The notes under the pieces: model-generated | Told to the model about the DNA's origin: nothing | Databases searched by the model: none | Seen by the model: the letters and a program-made list of their open reading frames with translations, nothing else | Translations under genes and position numbers: made by a program | Origin: IOR16 sp963521065 | GTDB lineage: Bacteria; Bacillota; Clostridia; Peptostreptococcales; Anaerovoracaceae | Reading direction: 5' to 3' | DNA: 64,000 nucleotides | NCBI GenBank assembly: GCA_963521065.1 | Contig: CAUQTI010000010.1 | Coordinates: 1 to 64,000, forward strand | Shown here: piece after piece, positions 33,704 to 42,430 of the stretch | How the letters are laid out: each line of letters starts with the position of its first letter | Numbering within the stretch: the stretch's first letter is position 1

Positions 33704-34834
33704 ATGAAGATTATTAACGGAAAGGTATTTTGTCCGAACTTTGCGTTTCACAAGCGAGACGTGCATGTAAGAAATGGATATTTTGCACATAAGGCTGAGG
33801 ACAGCATCGTTCTGGATGCGGAGGGCTGTTACGTTTTGCCTGGGATGATTGATGTGCATCTGCATGGAAATTCAGGTTACGATTTCTCAAACGGAGATGA
33901 GGAGGGCTTGGACCGGATTTCAGAGTACTTGGCGTTACATGGAATTACCTCCTTTGTGATTACATCTATGACGCTTCCCTATGAAACCCTGAAAAAAGCT
34001 TATAAAAATGCAGCAGACTTTAAGAAGAAAGAAAGAACTGACACTGCCCGTCTTTTAGGAATCAATATGGAGGGGCCTTTTTTTTCAGCCGAAAAGAAGG
34101 GAGCACAGGCAGAACAGTATTTACGGCTGCCTGACATTGAAATGGTAAAGCGCTTAAATGAAGCGGCGGAAGGTCTGCTTCGTATTGCCTGTATCGCACC
34201 AGAGCTTCCGGGAGCGATGGAATTCATTCGGGAAATCAGCAAGTTATGTACAGTCTCTGTCGCACATACGGCAGCGGAATATGACACCGCAGTGAAAGCC
34301 TTTAAGGAAGGCGCCGCCCAGCTGACGCATCTTTTCAATGCGATGCCGCCGCTTCTGCACAGAAGCCCCGGTGTAATCGGAGCCGCCGCAGAGACTAAGA
34401 ATGTAAAGGCAGAGCTGATTTGTGACGGAATTCATGTGCATGAAAGTGCAGTGCGTGCGGCGTTTCAGATGTTTGGCGCAGACCGAATTCTTTTGATTAG
34501 CGATAGCCTTTGTGTCTGCGGCGGCGATGAGAAAGCATATGAATTTGGGGGACATCTTATTTCCGTAAAGGATGGAGCTGCCGTTTTGGAAGACGGAGTG
34601 ACGCTTGCCGGTTCTGCGACTGATTTATTTTCCTGTGTGAAAAAGGCAATGGATTTTGGGATTGTGCCGGAGGATGCAATCCGAGCGGCAACCTGGAATC
34701 CGGCAGAAGCGATTGGTGCCTTGGATTATGTAGGGAGCATTGAAGAAGGGAAGCTAGCGGATTTTCTAATCTGTGATAAAGATTTTTCGTTAAAGGCCGT
34801 ATACATCGGTGGAAATCTTGTAAAAAAAGATTGA
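33704..34834 (+). CDS. nagA: N-acetylglucosamine-6-phosphate deacetylase
   Basis: Removes acetate from GlcNAc-6-phosphate, giving glucosamine-6-phosphate for NagB. 376 aa amidohydrolase: DVHLHGNSGYDFSNG (about 50-64), metal Glu in NMEGPFF (about 124), VAHTAAEYDTA, QLTHLFNAMPPLLHRSPG, and catalytic Asp in LISDSL. AGAGGAG lies before ATG 33704. The following genes start from their own promoter at 34818, which overlaps the end of nagA. Confidence 0.96.
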   Translation: MKIINGKVFCPNFAFHKRDVHVRNGYFAHKAEDSIVLDAEGCYVLPGMIDVHLHGNSGYDFSNGDEEGLDRISEYLALHGITSFVITSMTLPYETLKKAYKNAADFKKKERTDTARLLGINMEGPFFSAEKKGAQAEQYLRLPDIEMVKRLNEAAEGLLRIACIAPELPGAMEFIREISKLCTVSVAHTAAEYDTAVKAFKEGAAQLTHLFNAMPPLLHRSPGVIGAAAETKNVKAELICDGIHVHESAVRAAFQMFGADRILLISDSLCVCGGDEKAYEFGGHLISVKDGAAVLEDGVTLAGSATDLFSCVKKAMDFGIVPEDAIRAATWNPAEAIGALDYVGSIEEGKLADFLICDKDFSLKAVYIGGNLVKKD

Positions 34835-34846
34835 TTATGGTACAAT
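34818..34846 (+). promoter_or_regulatory. Sigma-A promoter of the epimerase/oxidoreductase genes
   Basis: TTGTAA (34818-34823, inside the last nagA codons), 17 bp, TACAAT (34841-34846), 43 bp before the next start. It suggests a second transcription unit covering the paired TIM-barrel and oxidoreductase genes. Confidence 0.6.
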
Positions 34847-34888
34847 GGCGTTGTTTTTTACAGCGAAAGAGGATGAGGAGGAGCAGAT

Positions 34889-35701
34889 ATGAAGCGTATC
34901 ATTGGAGTCAATTCAAATTGCTATCACGGCTATTCCATTGAAGAGGCAATTGATGGTATTCAAAAGGCTGGGTTTCACTATATTGAATTGACCGCAACAA
35001 AGGGCTGGACAGAGCATATATTTCCAAATATGAGTTTTGAATATCTCAATACAGTGAAGGAAAAGCTGGAACATGCACAATTAATTCCTTTCGCAATGAG
35101 CGGGCATTGCAATCTGATGGATGAGAGTCGAATCGGTGATTTTATTTCTAATATTCGACTGGCAGGCTTTTTTGGCTGTGATTATATCGTTTCTTCGATT
35201 GGAGAAGCGCATTTAGAAGATCGAGCGGTAATCGGCAATGAAGAAGTCGCAAATCGGATTCGTAATTTAGTTCCGTATTTAGAAGAATATTCTCTAAAGC
35301 TTGCTTTAGAAGTACATGGTGACCATGGAAGCGGAAAAATATTGAAAGAAATTGTAGATCGAGTTTCTTCAGAACGAGTGGGAATCAATTATGATACAGC
35401 CAATGCAATTTTTTACGGAGATGTTGATTTAAAGGAGGACCTTGCGGGTTGTATGCAGCAGGTTACCTTTATGCATTTGAAGGACAAGGCTGGCGGAAAA
35501 ACGGAATGGAATTTTCCTGCGCTTGGGAAAGGCTATGTGGAGTTTCCGCAGATATTTGAACAATTGAGCCAGGCGGAAAATACCTGTCCGTTCAGCATTG
35601 AAATCGAGTTTACTGAAAAGGGTCCAAAGAATTTAGAAGAAGTAAACCAAGCGGTTAAAGATTCTTATGAATATTTAAAAGCGTGTGGATTTGAACTGTA
35701 A
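34889..35701 (+). CDS. TIM-barrel sugar isomerase/epimerase-like protein (first copy)
   Basis: Xylose-isomerase-like TIM barrel of 270 aa. Metal ligands appear in the order expected for the family: E141 in LALEVHG, D169 in NYDTAN, H196 in FMHLKD, and E238 or E240 in SIEIEF. Family members include epimerases, myo-inosose dehydratase (IolE), and the lyases that remove aglycones from 3-keto-glycosides. AGGAGGAG precedes ATG. The next gene, an oxidoreductase, starts 10 bp later. Because this pair is repeated and no glycosidase is present, a role as 3-keto-glycoside lyase or epimerase is plausible (inference); isomerase is the alternative. Confidence 0.8.
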   Translation: MKRIIGVNSNCYHGYSIEEAIDGIQKAGFHYIELTATKGWTEHIFPNMSFEYLNTVKEKLEHAQLIPFAMSGHCNLMDESRIGDFISNIRLAGFFGCDYIVSSIGEAHLEDRAVIGNEEVANRIRNLVPYLEEYSLKLALEVHGDHGSGKILKEIVDRVSSERVGINYDTANAIFYGDVDLKEDLAGCMQQVTFMHLKDKAGGKTEWNFPALGKGYVEFPQIFEQLSQAENTCPFSIEIEFTEKGPKNLEEVNQAVKDSYEYLKACGFEL

Positions 35702-35711
35702 GGAGAGAAAA

Positions 35712-36857
35712 ATGAAAAAGATGAGAGCAGGCATTATCGGTATTGGTTTCATCGGAGAAGCTCATATTGAAGCACTCCGGCGTTTAGGGTATGTGGACGT
35801 GGCTGCGATTGCAACGACATCCCGTGCGCAGGAAAAAGCGGAGCGGCTTTGTATTCCGAAAGGATACGCGGATTACAGAGAAATGATTGATATGGAAAAC
35901 CTGGATTGTGTACATATTTGCACCCCAAATAGTATGCATTATGAAATGGCGATGTATGCGATGAAAAAGGGCGTTCACGTTATCTGCGAAAAGCCGATGA
36001 CCCTCACTTTACAGGAAGCAAAAGATCTTCGGGATTATGCCAAGACAAGCGGATTAATCGGTGCCGTTAATTTTACGCTGCGGATGTATCCTCAGGTAGT
36101 CCAGATGCGCGAGATGGTTAAAAGCGGAGAGGTTGGAACTATCTTTTCTGTACATGGTGTTTACCTGCAGGATTGGCTGTTTTATGATACCGATTGGAGC
36201 TGGCGTTTAGAACCGGAGCTGTCGGGAAATACAAGGGCTATGTCAGATATCGGCTCACACTGGATTGATATGGTGGAACATATCATTGGGCAGAAAGTAA
36301 CTGAAGTCCTTGCAGATTTTGAGACGTTTCATAAGACGAGAAAGAAGCCATTGAAGGAAGTTGCAACCTATTCCGGAATGACACTTCGTCCGGAGGATTA
36401 TGAAGAAACGGCAATTACGACAGAGGATTATTGCTCTGTACTTTTTCATTTTGACGGAGGTGCAAAAGCAGCTGTTACAATCAGCCAAGCGTATGCGGGG
36501 CGGAAAAATCAGCAGGTTATATCTGTCTCCGGAAGTAAGTGCTCTCTTCATTGGGATAGTGAGGATTCGAATGAGCTATGGATTGGGAGACGAGACACTT
36601 TTAATCAGAAGGCAGTGAAAGACCCGTCGATTCTTTCGGAAGCGGCAAAGCAGGTAATTGGGTATCCCGGAGGGCATGTGGAAGGCTATCCGGATACCTT
36701 TAAGCATAATTTTAATAAAGTCTACCATGCAATTTCGAATGGAGTCGCAGTCGATGGGGATTATGCAACCTTTGAAGATGGATACCGTGAAATGTTAATC
36801 AATGAAAAAGTGTTTGAAAGTGCAAAAAAACGTTGTTGGATCAGTGTATCGGAATAG
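35712..36857 (+). CDS. Gfo/Idh/MocA-family oxidoreductase (first copy)
   Basis: NAD(P)-dependent sugar dehydrogenase-type protein of 381 aa. Rossmann motif GIIGIGFIGEAHIEALRRLG (about 7-26), CTPNSMHYEMAMYAMKKGVHVICEKPMTL with the EKP cofactor motif (about 76-104), and a C-terminal beta-sheet domain with SDIGSHWIDMVEHIIG supplying the catalytic His/Asp. ATG 35712 has AAGGAGAG upstream. The 11-bp spacing to the next gene and the interleaving with TIM-barrel genes argue for one pathway. The 3-hydroxyl of a sugar is a common target in this family, but the substrate is not proven. Confidence 0.88.
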   Translation: MKKMRAGIIGIGFIGEAHIEALRRLGYVDVAAIATTSRAQEKAERLCIPKGYADYREMIDMENLDCVHICTPNSMHYEMAMYAMKKGVHVICEKPMTLTLQEAKDLRDYAKTSGLIGAVNFTLRMYPQVVQMREMVKSGEVGTIFSVHGVYLQDWLFYDTDWSWRLEPELSGNTRAMSDIGSHWIDMVEHIIGQKVTEVLADFETFHKTRKKPLKEVATYSGMTLRPEDYEETAITTEDYCSVLFHFDGGAKAAVTISQAYAGRKNQQVISVSGSKCSLHWDSEDSNELWIGRRDTFNQKAVKDPSILSEAAKQVIGYPGGHVEGYPDTFKHNFNKVYHAISNGVAVDGDYATFEDGYREMLINEKVFESAKKRCWISVSE

Positions 36858-36868
36858 GAGGAAAGCGT

Positions 36869-37783
36869 ATGATGAAATTGGGACTGCTGTCTGCGATTCT
36901 GCCAGAGGATTCGTTTGAGCAGGTGATTGACTATGCAAAAAAGGTTGGATTTGAGTGCGTGGAGTTGTGCTGTTGGCCTGTTGGAAGAGCGGCTCGTCGC
37001 TATGCGGGAGTAACTCATATTGACATCAATAATATTGACCGAAAAAAAATGGATTATTATCTGCAGTATGCAGAAGATAAAGGAGTGAAAATTTCTTCAC
37101 TTGCGTATTATCCGAATCCATTGGATTCCGATGAAGAAGCTGCACACGTTGCACAGGAGCATATCCGACGTTTGATTGAAGTTTCTTCCGAAATGGGAAT
37201 CAATATGGTGAGCACGTTTATTGGAAAGAATAAAAATCTTACCGTTGACCAGAATTTAGAATTATTCCGAGAAGTATGGCGTCCCATCTTACAACTGGCG
37301 GAAGAAAAAGGTGTCAAAGTTGCGATTGAAAACTGCCCGATGTTTTTTACAGAAGATGAATGGCCGGGCGGTAACAATTTGGCATCCACACCTTACGTTT
37401 GGAGAGAGCTGTTTAAACTGAGCGAAAACATCGGATTGAATTATGACCCGTCGCATCCTTACTTATTGGGAATGGATATTTGTAAACCGCTGTATGAATT
37501 CAAAGAACGTATTTTTCATGTTCATTTTAAAGACCTTAAAATACATCAGGATAAGGTGGACGAATACGGACGCTTTTCCTATCCTGCGCTTTGGCATTCT
37601 CCAAAGCTTCCCGGGCTCGGCGGAATTGACTTTTCGGCTTTCGTCAGTGCATTAAATGAGATTGGCTATCAAGGTGCGGCTTGTATTGAGATTGAGGATC
37701 GGGCGTATGAAGGGTGCATTGAAGATGTAAGATACGGAATTGAACAGAGTTACCGCTATATGCATCAATACTTAGGAGTATAG
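36869..37783 (+). CDS. TIM-barrel sugar isomerase/epimerase-like protein (second copy)
   Basis: Xylose-isomerase-like barrel of 304 aa, a distant relative of the first copy. Metal site: Glu in KVAIENCPMFF, Asp in NYDPSHPYLLG, His in VHFKDLKIH, Glu in CIEIEDRAYEG. NYDPSH and VHFKD are typical of IolE-like and C-glycoside/3-keto-sugar lyase relatives. GGAGG lies 8 bp before ATG 36869 (a second ATG follows at once). It overlaps nothing and is 2 bp ahead of the second oxidoreductase gene. Having two different barrels suggests two consecutive steps rather than gene redundancy (inference). Confidence 0.8.
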   Translation: MMKLGLLSAILPEDSFEQVIDYAKKVGFECVELCCWPVGRAARRYAGVTHIDINNIDRKKMDYYLQYAEDKGVKISSLAYYPNPLDSDEEAAHVAQEHIRRLIEVSSEMGINMVSTFIGKNKNLTVDQNLELFREVWRPILQLAEEKGVKVAIENCPMFFTEDEWPGGNNLASTPYVWRELFKLSENIGLNYDPSHPYLLGMDICKPLYEFKERIFHVHFKDLKIHQDKVDEYGRFSYPALWHSPKLPGLGGIDFSAFVSALNEIGYQGAACIEIEDRAYEGCIEDVRYGIEQSYRYMHQYLGV

Positions 37784-37785
37784 CC

Positions 37786-38766
37786 ATGATTAAAATTGGA
37801 ATCGTAGGAGCAGGAGGGATGGGAACCGTCCATCACAGCAATTATGCGCATATAGAAGGCTGCCGTGTGGCGGCTTTGGTCGGTGCGTCAAAACAAGACA
37901 AGGAACGTGCAGAGGAATGGGGGATTCCTTTATATGAAACCATTTCGGAAATGTTAGAGACGGAGGAGATAGATGTGGTGGATATCTGCACTCCCACTTT
38001 TTTGCATAAACAGCATGTGACAGAGAGCTTAAGCTATGGAAAGCATACAATCACAGAAAAGCCGATTGCACTTTGCCGGAAGGATGCCGAAGCGATGTTT
38101 GCTTTAGCAAAACAAAAAGGCGCACTCCTGTTTGTAGGACAGGTCTTGCAGTTCACAAAAGAAGTAGAGATTCTGCGAGAACTGGTAAAGAGTAAAAAAT
38201 ACGGGGAGGTGCTGGATGCCTTTTTTGAGCGCCTTTCTGCGTGCCCGCGCTGGGCACAGGGCGGCTGGCTTTTTGAGAAAGAGAAAAGCGGACACTTACC
38301 GTTTGATTTACACATTCATGATTTGGATGTAATTGTAAGCCTGTTTGGAAAACCGGACAGTTACCAGTTGACCAGTTGCAGCCGAGACGGTTTGAACTAT
38401 CAGGAACAGTATCGGTTTTTGTATCAATTCGGGAAATTAAGTGTAGCGGCAGAAGCGGCATGGTTTCATGCAGAAATTCCATTTACTGCAAGATGGCGCG
38501 TTTATTTTGAAGAAGCGGTCGTAATCAATGATGGAACAAAAGTAATTGCATACCAATTCGACAAAGAGCCTTATGTTTTTGATACAGAGGAAAAAATAAA
38601 GATTCCTACAGGGATTAATGTACCGCCGACCGGAATTTACCTTTCTGAGCTGACGCACTTCATGGAGTGCATTCAGAAGGGAGAGTCCTCCCCTTATGTG
38701 ACAGAGGAGCAGCTGCTGACCGTCGTTGAGATACTGGAAGCGATTACAAATAATAAAACGGTATGA
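37786..38766 (+). CDS. Gfo/Idh/MocA-family oxidoreductase (second copy)
   Basis: A 326-aa sugar dehydrogenase-type protein. GIVGAGGMGTVHHSNYAHIEG (about 4-24) is the cofactor loop, TEKPIALCRKDAE holds the EKP motif, and LPFDLHIHDLDVIVSLFG gives the catalytic HxxD pattern. It is shorter and only distantly related to the first copy, so they probably act in opposite directions or on different substrates (inference). It starts 2 bp after the second TIM-barrel gene and is 19 bp ahead of the ROK gene. Confidence 0.88.
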   Translation: MIKIGIVGAGGMGTVHHSNYAHIEGCRVAALVGASKQDKERAEEWGIPLYETISEMLETEEIDVVDICTPTFLHKQHVTESLSYGKHTITEKPIALCRKDAEAMFALAKQKGALLFVGQVLQFTKEVEILRELVKSKKYGEVLDAFFERLSACPRWAQGGWLFEKEKSGHLPFDLHIHDLDVIVSLFGKPDSYQLTSCSRDGLNYQEQYRFLYQFGKLSVAAEAAWFHAEIPFTARWRVYFEEAVVINDGTKVIAYQFDKEPYVFDTEEKIKIPTGINVPPTGIYLSELTHFMECIQKGESSPYVTEEQLLTVVEILEAITNNKTV

Positions 38767-38785
38767 CAAGGAAGGGAGAGCACAA

Positions 38786-39742
38786 ATGCTGCAGGTAGGG
38801 TTTGATATTGGCGGCACGAATATTAAGGTTGGTGTCGTCAATGAAAAAATGGAGATGGTATCGAGCCGAAGACTGCCATTTCCTACAGGCGAAAAATATA
38901 CAAAGGTTGCAGATATTATGGAGAGCCTGGTTCGCGAAATGGCAGAGGAACTAAGGGTTTCTGTTTCTGAATTTCAATCAATCGGAATTGCAATCCCGGG
39001 GAGCTTAGATGCAAATTGTGAAATGATACGGGACGCCTACAATTTACATTTTCATAATGTACCTATGAAGAGGGTGATGGAGGAACGGTTTCCTAAAATA
39101 CCTGTATTTTTGGGTAACGATGCAAATGTTGCCGCTTTAGCCGAGCTGCGCTGCGGAGCATTTCAAGGCTGTAAGACAGCCGTTTTAATGACGCTCGGCA
39201 CTGGTGTGGGCGGTGGACTTATTTTAAACGGCAAGATGTTTAACGGCGGAACGGGAAACGGCATTGAACTCGGACATATGGTTTTGAAACAGGAAGGCGA
39301 AATCTGCTCCTGTGGAAACCGCGGGTGCGTCGAAGCGTACTGTGCGGCAACGTGGCTGGTGCGCCAGGGGCGAAAAGCCGTAGTGGAACATCCTCTTAGC
39401 CTGATTCATAAGCGCGCGGGCGGTGAAATGAAAAAGGTGACGGCTAAAATGGTTGTGGATTGTGCAAAAGTAGGCGATTATATCGCAAAAGATATTTTTC
39501 ATTCCTATCTGGATTATTTGAGCTCGGCCATTGTCTCTATTTGCGTCCTGCTAGGGCCGGAGGTAATTGCTTTGGGAGGCGGAGTCAGCCTTGCCGGTGA
39601 CTTTTTATACCGACCTCTCCGGAAGATGGTGAACGAAAAAAGCTTTTTTAAAGGAAAGAATCAAATCGTTCCTGCGCAGCTTGGAAACAATGCCGGAATT
39701 TTGGGTGCAGCTACCTTGCAGTGGAATGCGGAACAGTTATAA
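38786..39742 (+). CDS. ROK-family sugar kinase
   Basis: Predicted sugar kinase of 318 aa. ATP phosphate motif FDIGGTNIKVGVV (about 6-18), IAIPGSLD, GNDANVAALAELRCG with the catalytic Asp, TLGTGVGGGLI, and the ROK zinc signature CSCGNRGCVEAY with an upstream His (GHMVLKQ). ROK kinases phosphorylate glucose, GlcNAc, ManNAc or related sugars at O6. With nagA and nagB in the same cluster, GlcNAc is the best guess. No DNA-binding domain, so it is not a repressor. ATG 38786 follows GGAAGGGAGAG. Confidence 0.88.
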   Translation: MLQVGFDIGGTNIKVGVVNEKMEMVSSRRLPFPTGEKYTKVADIMESLVREMAEELRVSVSEFQSIGIAIPGSLDANCEMIRDAYNLHFHNVPMKRVMEERFPKIPVFLGNDANVAALAELRCGAFQGCKTAVLMTLGTGVGGGLILNGKMFNGGTGNGIELGHMVLKQEGEICSCGNRGCVEAYCAATWLVRQGRKAVVEHPLSLIHKRAGGEMKKVTAKMVVDCAKVGDYIAKDIFHSYLDYLSSAIVSICVLLGPEVIALGGGVSLAGDFLYRPLRKMVNEKSFFKGKNQIVPAQLGNNAGILGAATLQWNAEQL

Positions 39743-39770
39743 CAGGAATCACACAAATTCCTTTAAATGG

Positions 39771-39788
39771 ATTGAAAACGATTGAATA
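39771..39788 (+). promoter_or_regulatory. Candidate cre site (CcpA operator)
   Basis: ATTGAAAACGATTGAATA matches the cre consensus WWTGNAARCGNWWWCAWW with two mismatches and overlaps the -35 region of the ABC-transporter promoter. Binding there would give glucose repression. Motif match only. Confidence 0.4.
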
Positions 39789-39811
39789 AAGAAAAGCGGT
39801 TGTGCTATAAT
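39782..39811 (+). promoter_or_regulatory. Promoter of the sugar ABC-transporter genes
   Basis: TTGAAT (39782-39787), 18 bp, TATAAT (39806-39811) with an extended -10 (TGC before it), 58 bp before the binding-protein start. Confidence 0.65.
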
Positions 39812-39868
39812 TAGTTTAACTTTGATAGTAAATCAAGGGAATATATCCTAATAAGAGGAGGAGACAAT

Positions 39869-40831
39869 ATGAAGAAAGTTTTGAGCGTCGTTTTGATGGT
39901 TGTGCTGGTTTGCAGTACAATGCTGGTAGGTTGCGGCAACGATGCAAACAATGAAAATGGTGATGCGGCGAAAATGCACAAAATCGGTATTTTAGCGCCG
40001 GCTGTAACTCACGGCTGGGTAGCTGCGGTAGCTTACAATGCAGAACAGCGTTGCAAGGAATTGAGCGACCAGGTAGAGTACAAGTTATACACCAGCAACA
40101 CGGCAGAAGAAATGACAACACAACTTGACGACTTATTGACTTGGGGTGTGGAAGCAATTGTTGCATTCCCGCAGTGGGAAGGAATGGAAGTTCCGATTCA
40201 GAATGCCATTGACAGCGGTGTTACAGTAGTAAACTTTGACATTGAAATCGCTGCAGATGGAGTATACCGCGTATCCGGAGACAACAAGGATATGGGTGTG
40301 CAGGGTGCAAACTACATCGTGGATAAGGTCGGCAAAGAAGGTACAGTTGCTGTGTTGAATGTTCCTTCCTCCGGTTCTGTATCTCAGCTGCGCGAAGAAG
40401 GATTCATTGAGACTTTATCAAAAATTGCACCGGATATGAAGACGGTTACTTATGCAACGAAGTTTACGCGTGAAGACGGTCTGAAAGACTTCGCGGATAT
40501 TCTGGCAGCAAATAAAACCATTGATGCAGTTTATTCCATGGATGATGAAACTTCAATCGGCGTATTACAGGCAATCAAAGAAGCTGGTCGTACAGATATT
40601 AAGGTAGTTACCGGCGGCGGCGGGTGTCAGGAATACTTCAAGATGATGCCTGAAAACGAAGATATTTGGATTGAATCTGCTCTTTACAGTCCTGCAATGG
40701 TACGCGATGCGGTAGACATGGCACTGGACATTCTGAACGGCAAAGAAGTAGAAAAGGTAAAAATCATCCCTACTACTGTTGTTGACAGAGAAAACTATAC
40801 TGAATTTTTGGATGAAAATTCTCCGTACTAA
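39869..40831 (+). CDS. Sugar ABC transporter substrate-binding lipoprotein
   Basis: A 320-aa extracellular binding protein of the ribose/galactose type (periplasmic-binding-like I). Signal peptide with lipobox LVGC, lipidated Cys about 22. The fold starts at KIGILAPAVTHGWVAAVAYNAEQRC, then VEAIVAFPQWEGMEVPIQNAIDSGVTVVNFDIE and AVYSMDDETSIGVLQAIKEAG. AGAGGAGGAG precedes ATG. Ribose-type binding proteins bind monosaccharides, small glycosides or autoinducer-2; the neighbours point to an amino sugar or its glycoside. ATPase and permease genes follow. Confidence 0.92.
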   Translation: MKKVLSVVLMVVLVCSTMLVGCGNDANNENGDAAKMHKIGILAPAVTHGWVAAVAYNAEQRCKELSDQVEYKLYTSNTAEEMTTQLDDLLTWGVEAIVAFPQWEGMEVPIQNAIDSGVTVVNFDIEIAADGVYRVSGDNKDMGVQGANYIVDKVGKEGTVAVLNVPSSGSVSQLREEGFIETLSKIAPDMKTVTYATKFTREDGLKDFADILAANKTIDAVYSMDDETSIGVLQAIKEAGRTDIKVVTGGGGCQEYFKMMPENEDIWIESALYSPAMVRDAVDMALDILNGKEVEKVKIIPTTVVDRENYTEFLDENSPY

Positions 40832-40915
40832 TTTAGTATAAAAGATATAAAATACGTTTCATTTCAAGGCTATGGCCAATTTTGCCATAGCCTTTTCTTA
40901 AAGGATGTGACTTTC

Positions 40916-42430
40916 ATGAAGCTGGAAATGCATAATATTGTTAAGGCTTTCGGCAGCAATCTGGTTTTGAAAGATGTGGATTTTTCACTGCAGGGCGGAG
41001 AAATATGCGCACTTTTGGGCGAAAACGGTGCCGGTAAATCAACGCTCATGAATATTTTAGGCGGGGTTTTGCCAAATGATTCGGGTGAGATTCTCATTGA
41101 TGGGCAGAGAGTGCAATTTTTGAAACCGGCAGATTCAATACATGCAGGGATTGGTTTTATTCATCAGGAATTAAACCTCATTAATGATTTAATGATTTAC
41201 GAAAATATGTTTATCGGGTGTGAGCTCAAGACGAAAAGAGGGCTTTTGGACGCGCAGCGTATGTGTAGAGCGACAGAAGAGGTATTTGAGCGAATGAACA
41301 TCACGTTAGATCCGAAAGCAATGGTTCGGGACTTAGATGCTTCTTACAAGCAAATTGTAGAAATTGCTCGGGCGCTTATGATGAATGCTTCTCTTATCAT
41401 TATGGATGAACCGACGACTTCCTTAACGGATCCGGAGATTGAACGTGTATTTGACATGATGCGGAATCTGCAAAACCAGGGAGTCGGTATCATATTTATT
41501 TCGCATAAATTGAAGGAAGTAATGGAAATCTGCACAAGATACACAGTGCTTCGCGACGGAAATATGGTCGCATTTGGTGATGTAAAGGATACCACAATTG
41601 ATGAACTGGCAAAACATATGGTAGGCCATGAGGTTCGTACAGAATCGTTACAGCGTGAAAAAAAGACCGGGCAAGAGGTATTGCGTGTAGAAAAACTTAG
41701 TTGCGACACACAGTATCAAAACGTGTCTTTTTCGGTTAAGCAGGGAGAAGTACTGGGTATTACCGGACTTCTGGGCGATGGACGAAGTGAATTATTCCAT
41801 ACGATATTTGGGTTTTCAAATAAAAAATACACCGGTGAAATTTTCATTGAAGAAAAACCGGTTAAGGTAAAAACAACAATGCAGGCATTGAAGCTGGGCA
41901 TTGGCTATGTACCGAGAAATCGGAAAGAAAATGGAATCATTAGAGATATGAATATTCTTGAAAACGGGTCGATTGTTACATGGCCTCGTTTGTTACAACT
42001 TGGTTTCATCAACCGTGTGAAACAAAAAGAAGAGTTTTACACACAGGTTGAAAGGCTGAGAATAAAAATGGGCTCTGCCTGTGATTTAATTGGAAGTCTC
42101 TCAGGGGGAAATCAGCAAAAAGTGGTGCTGGCAAAATGGCTGAGTGCAAATCCTAAGGTGCTGATTTTAGATAATCCGACACAAGGTGTTGACGTGGGAG
42201 CGAAAGAAGAGATCTATGATATTATTTTAAAGCTGGCGGATTTAGGAGTTGCAGTCATCGTCCTTTCCAGTGAAGCACATGAAATTATCCGCACCTGCGA
42301 CAGGACCTTAGTCATGTACCACGGACAAATAATGGGCGAATTGGTAGGGCAGCAAATGAATGAACAGGACATTATGCGTTTGGCAACAGGGGGGCATTTA
42401 GATGAAACAGGAGGCAAAGATAATGAATGA
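40916..42430 (+). CDS. Sugar ABC transporter ATP-binding protein (two NBDs)
   Basis: RbsA-type ATPase of 504 aa with two nucleotide-binding domains. NBD1: Walker A GENGAGKST (about 37-45), Walker B LIIMDEPTTSL. NBD2: degenerate Walker A GLLGDGRSEL, signature LSGGNQQKVVLAKWL, Walker B VLILDNPTQGVD. NBD1 lacks a canonical LSGGQ signature (DLDASYKQIVEIARAL instead), common in this family. ATG 40916 has AAGGA 11 bp upstream; GTG 40907 is too close to it. Overlaps the permease start by 8 bp. Confidence 0.94.
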   Translation: MKLEMHNIVKAFGSNLVLKDVDFSLQGGEICALLGENGAGKSTLMNILGGVLPNDSGEILIDGQRVQFLKPADSIHAGIGFIHQELNLINDLMIYENMFIGCELKTKRGLLDAQRMCRATEEVFERMNITLDPKAMVRDLDASYKQIVEIARALMMNASLIIMDEPTTSLTDPEIERVFDMMRNLQNQGVGIIFISHKLKEVMEICTRYTVLRDGNMVAFGDVKDTTIDELAKHMVGHEVRTESLQREKKTGQEVLRVEKLSCDTQYQNVSFSVKQGEVLGITGLLGDGRSELFHTIFGFSNKKYTGEIFIEEKPVKVKTTMQALKLGIGYVPRNRKENGIIRDMNILENGSIVTWPRLLQLGFINRVKQKEEFYTQVERLRIKMGSACDLIGSLSGGNQQKVVLAKWLSANPKVLILDNPTQGVDVGAKEEIYDIILKLADLGVAVIVLSSEAHEIIRTCDRTLVMYHGQIMGELVGQQMNEQDIMRLATGGHLDETGGKDNE

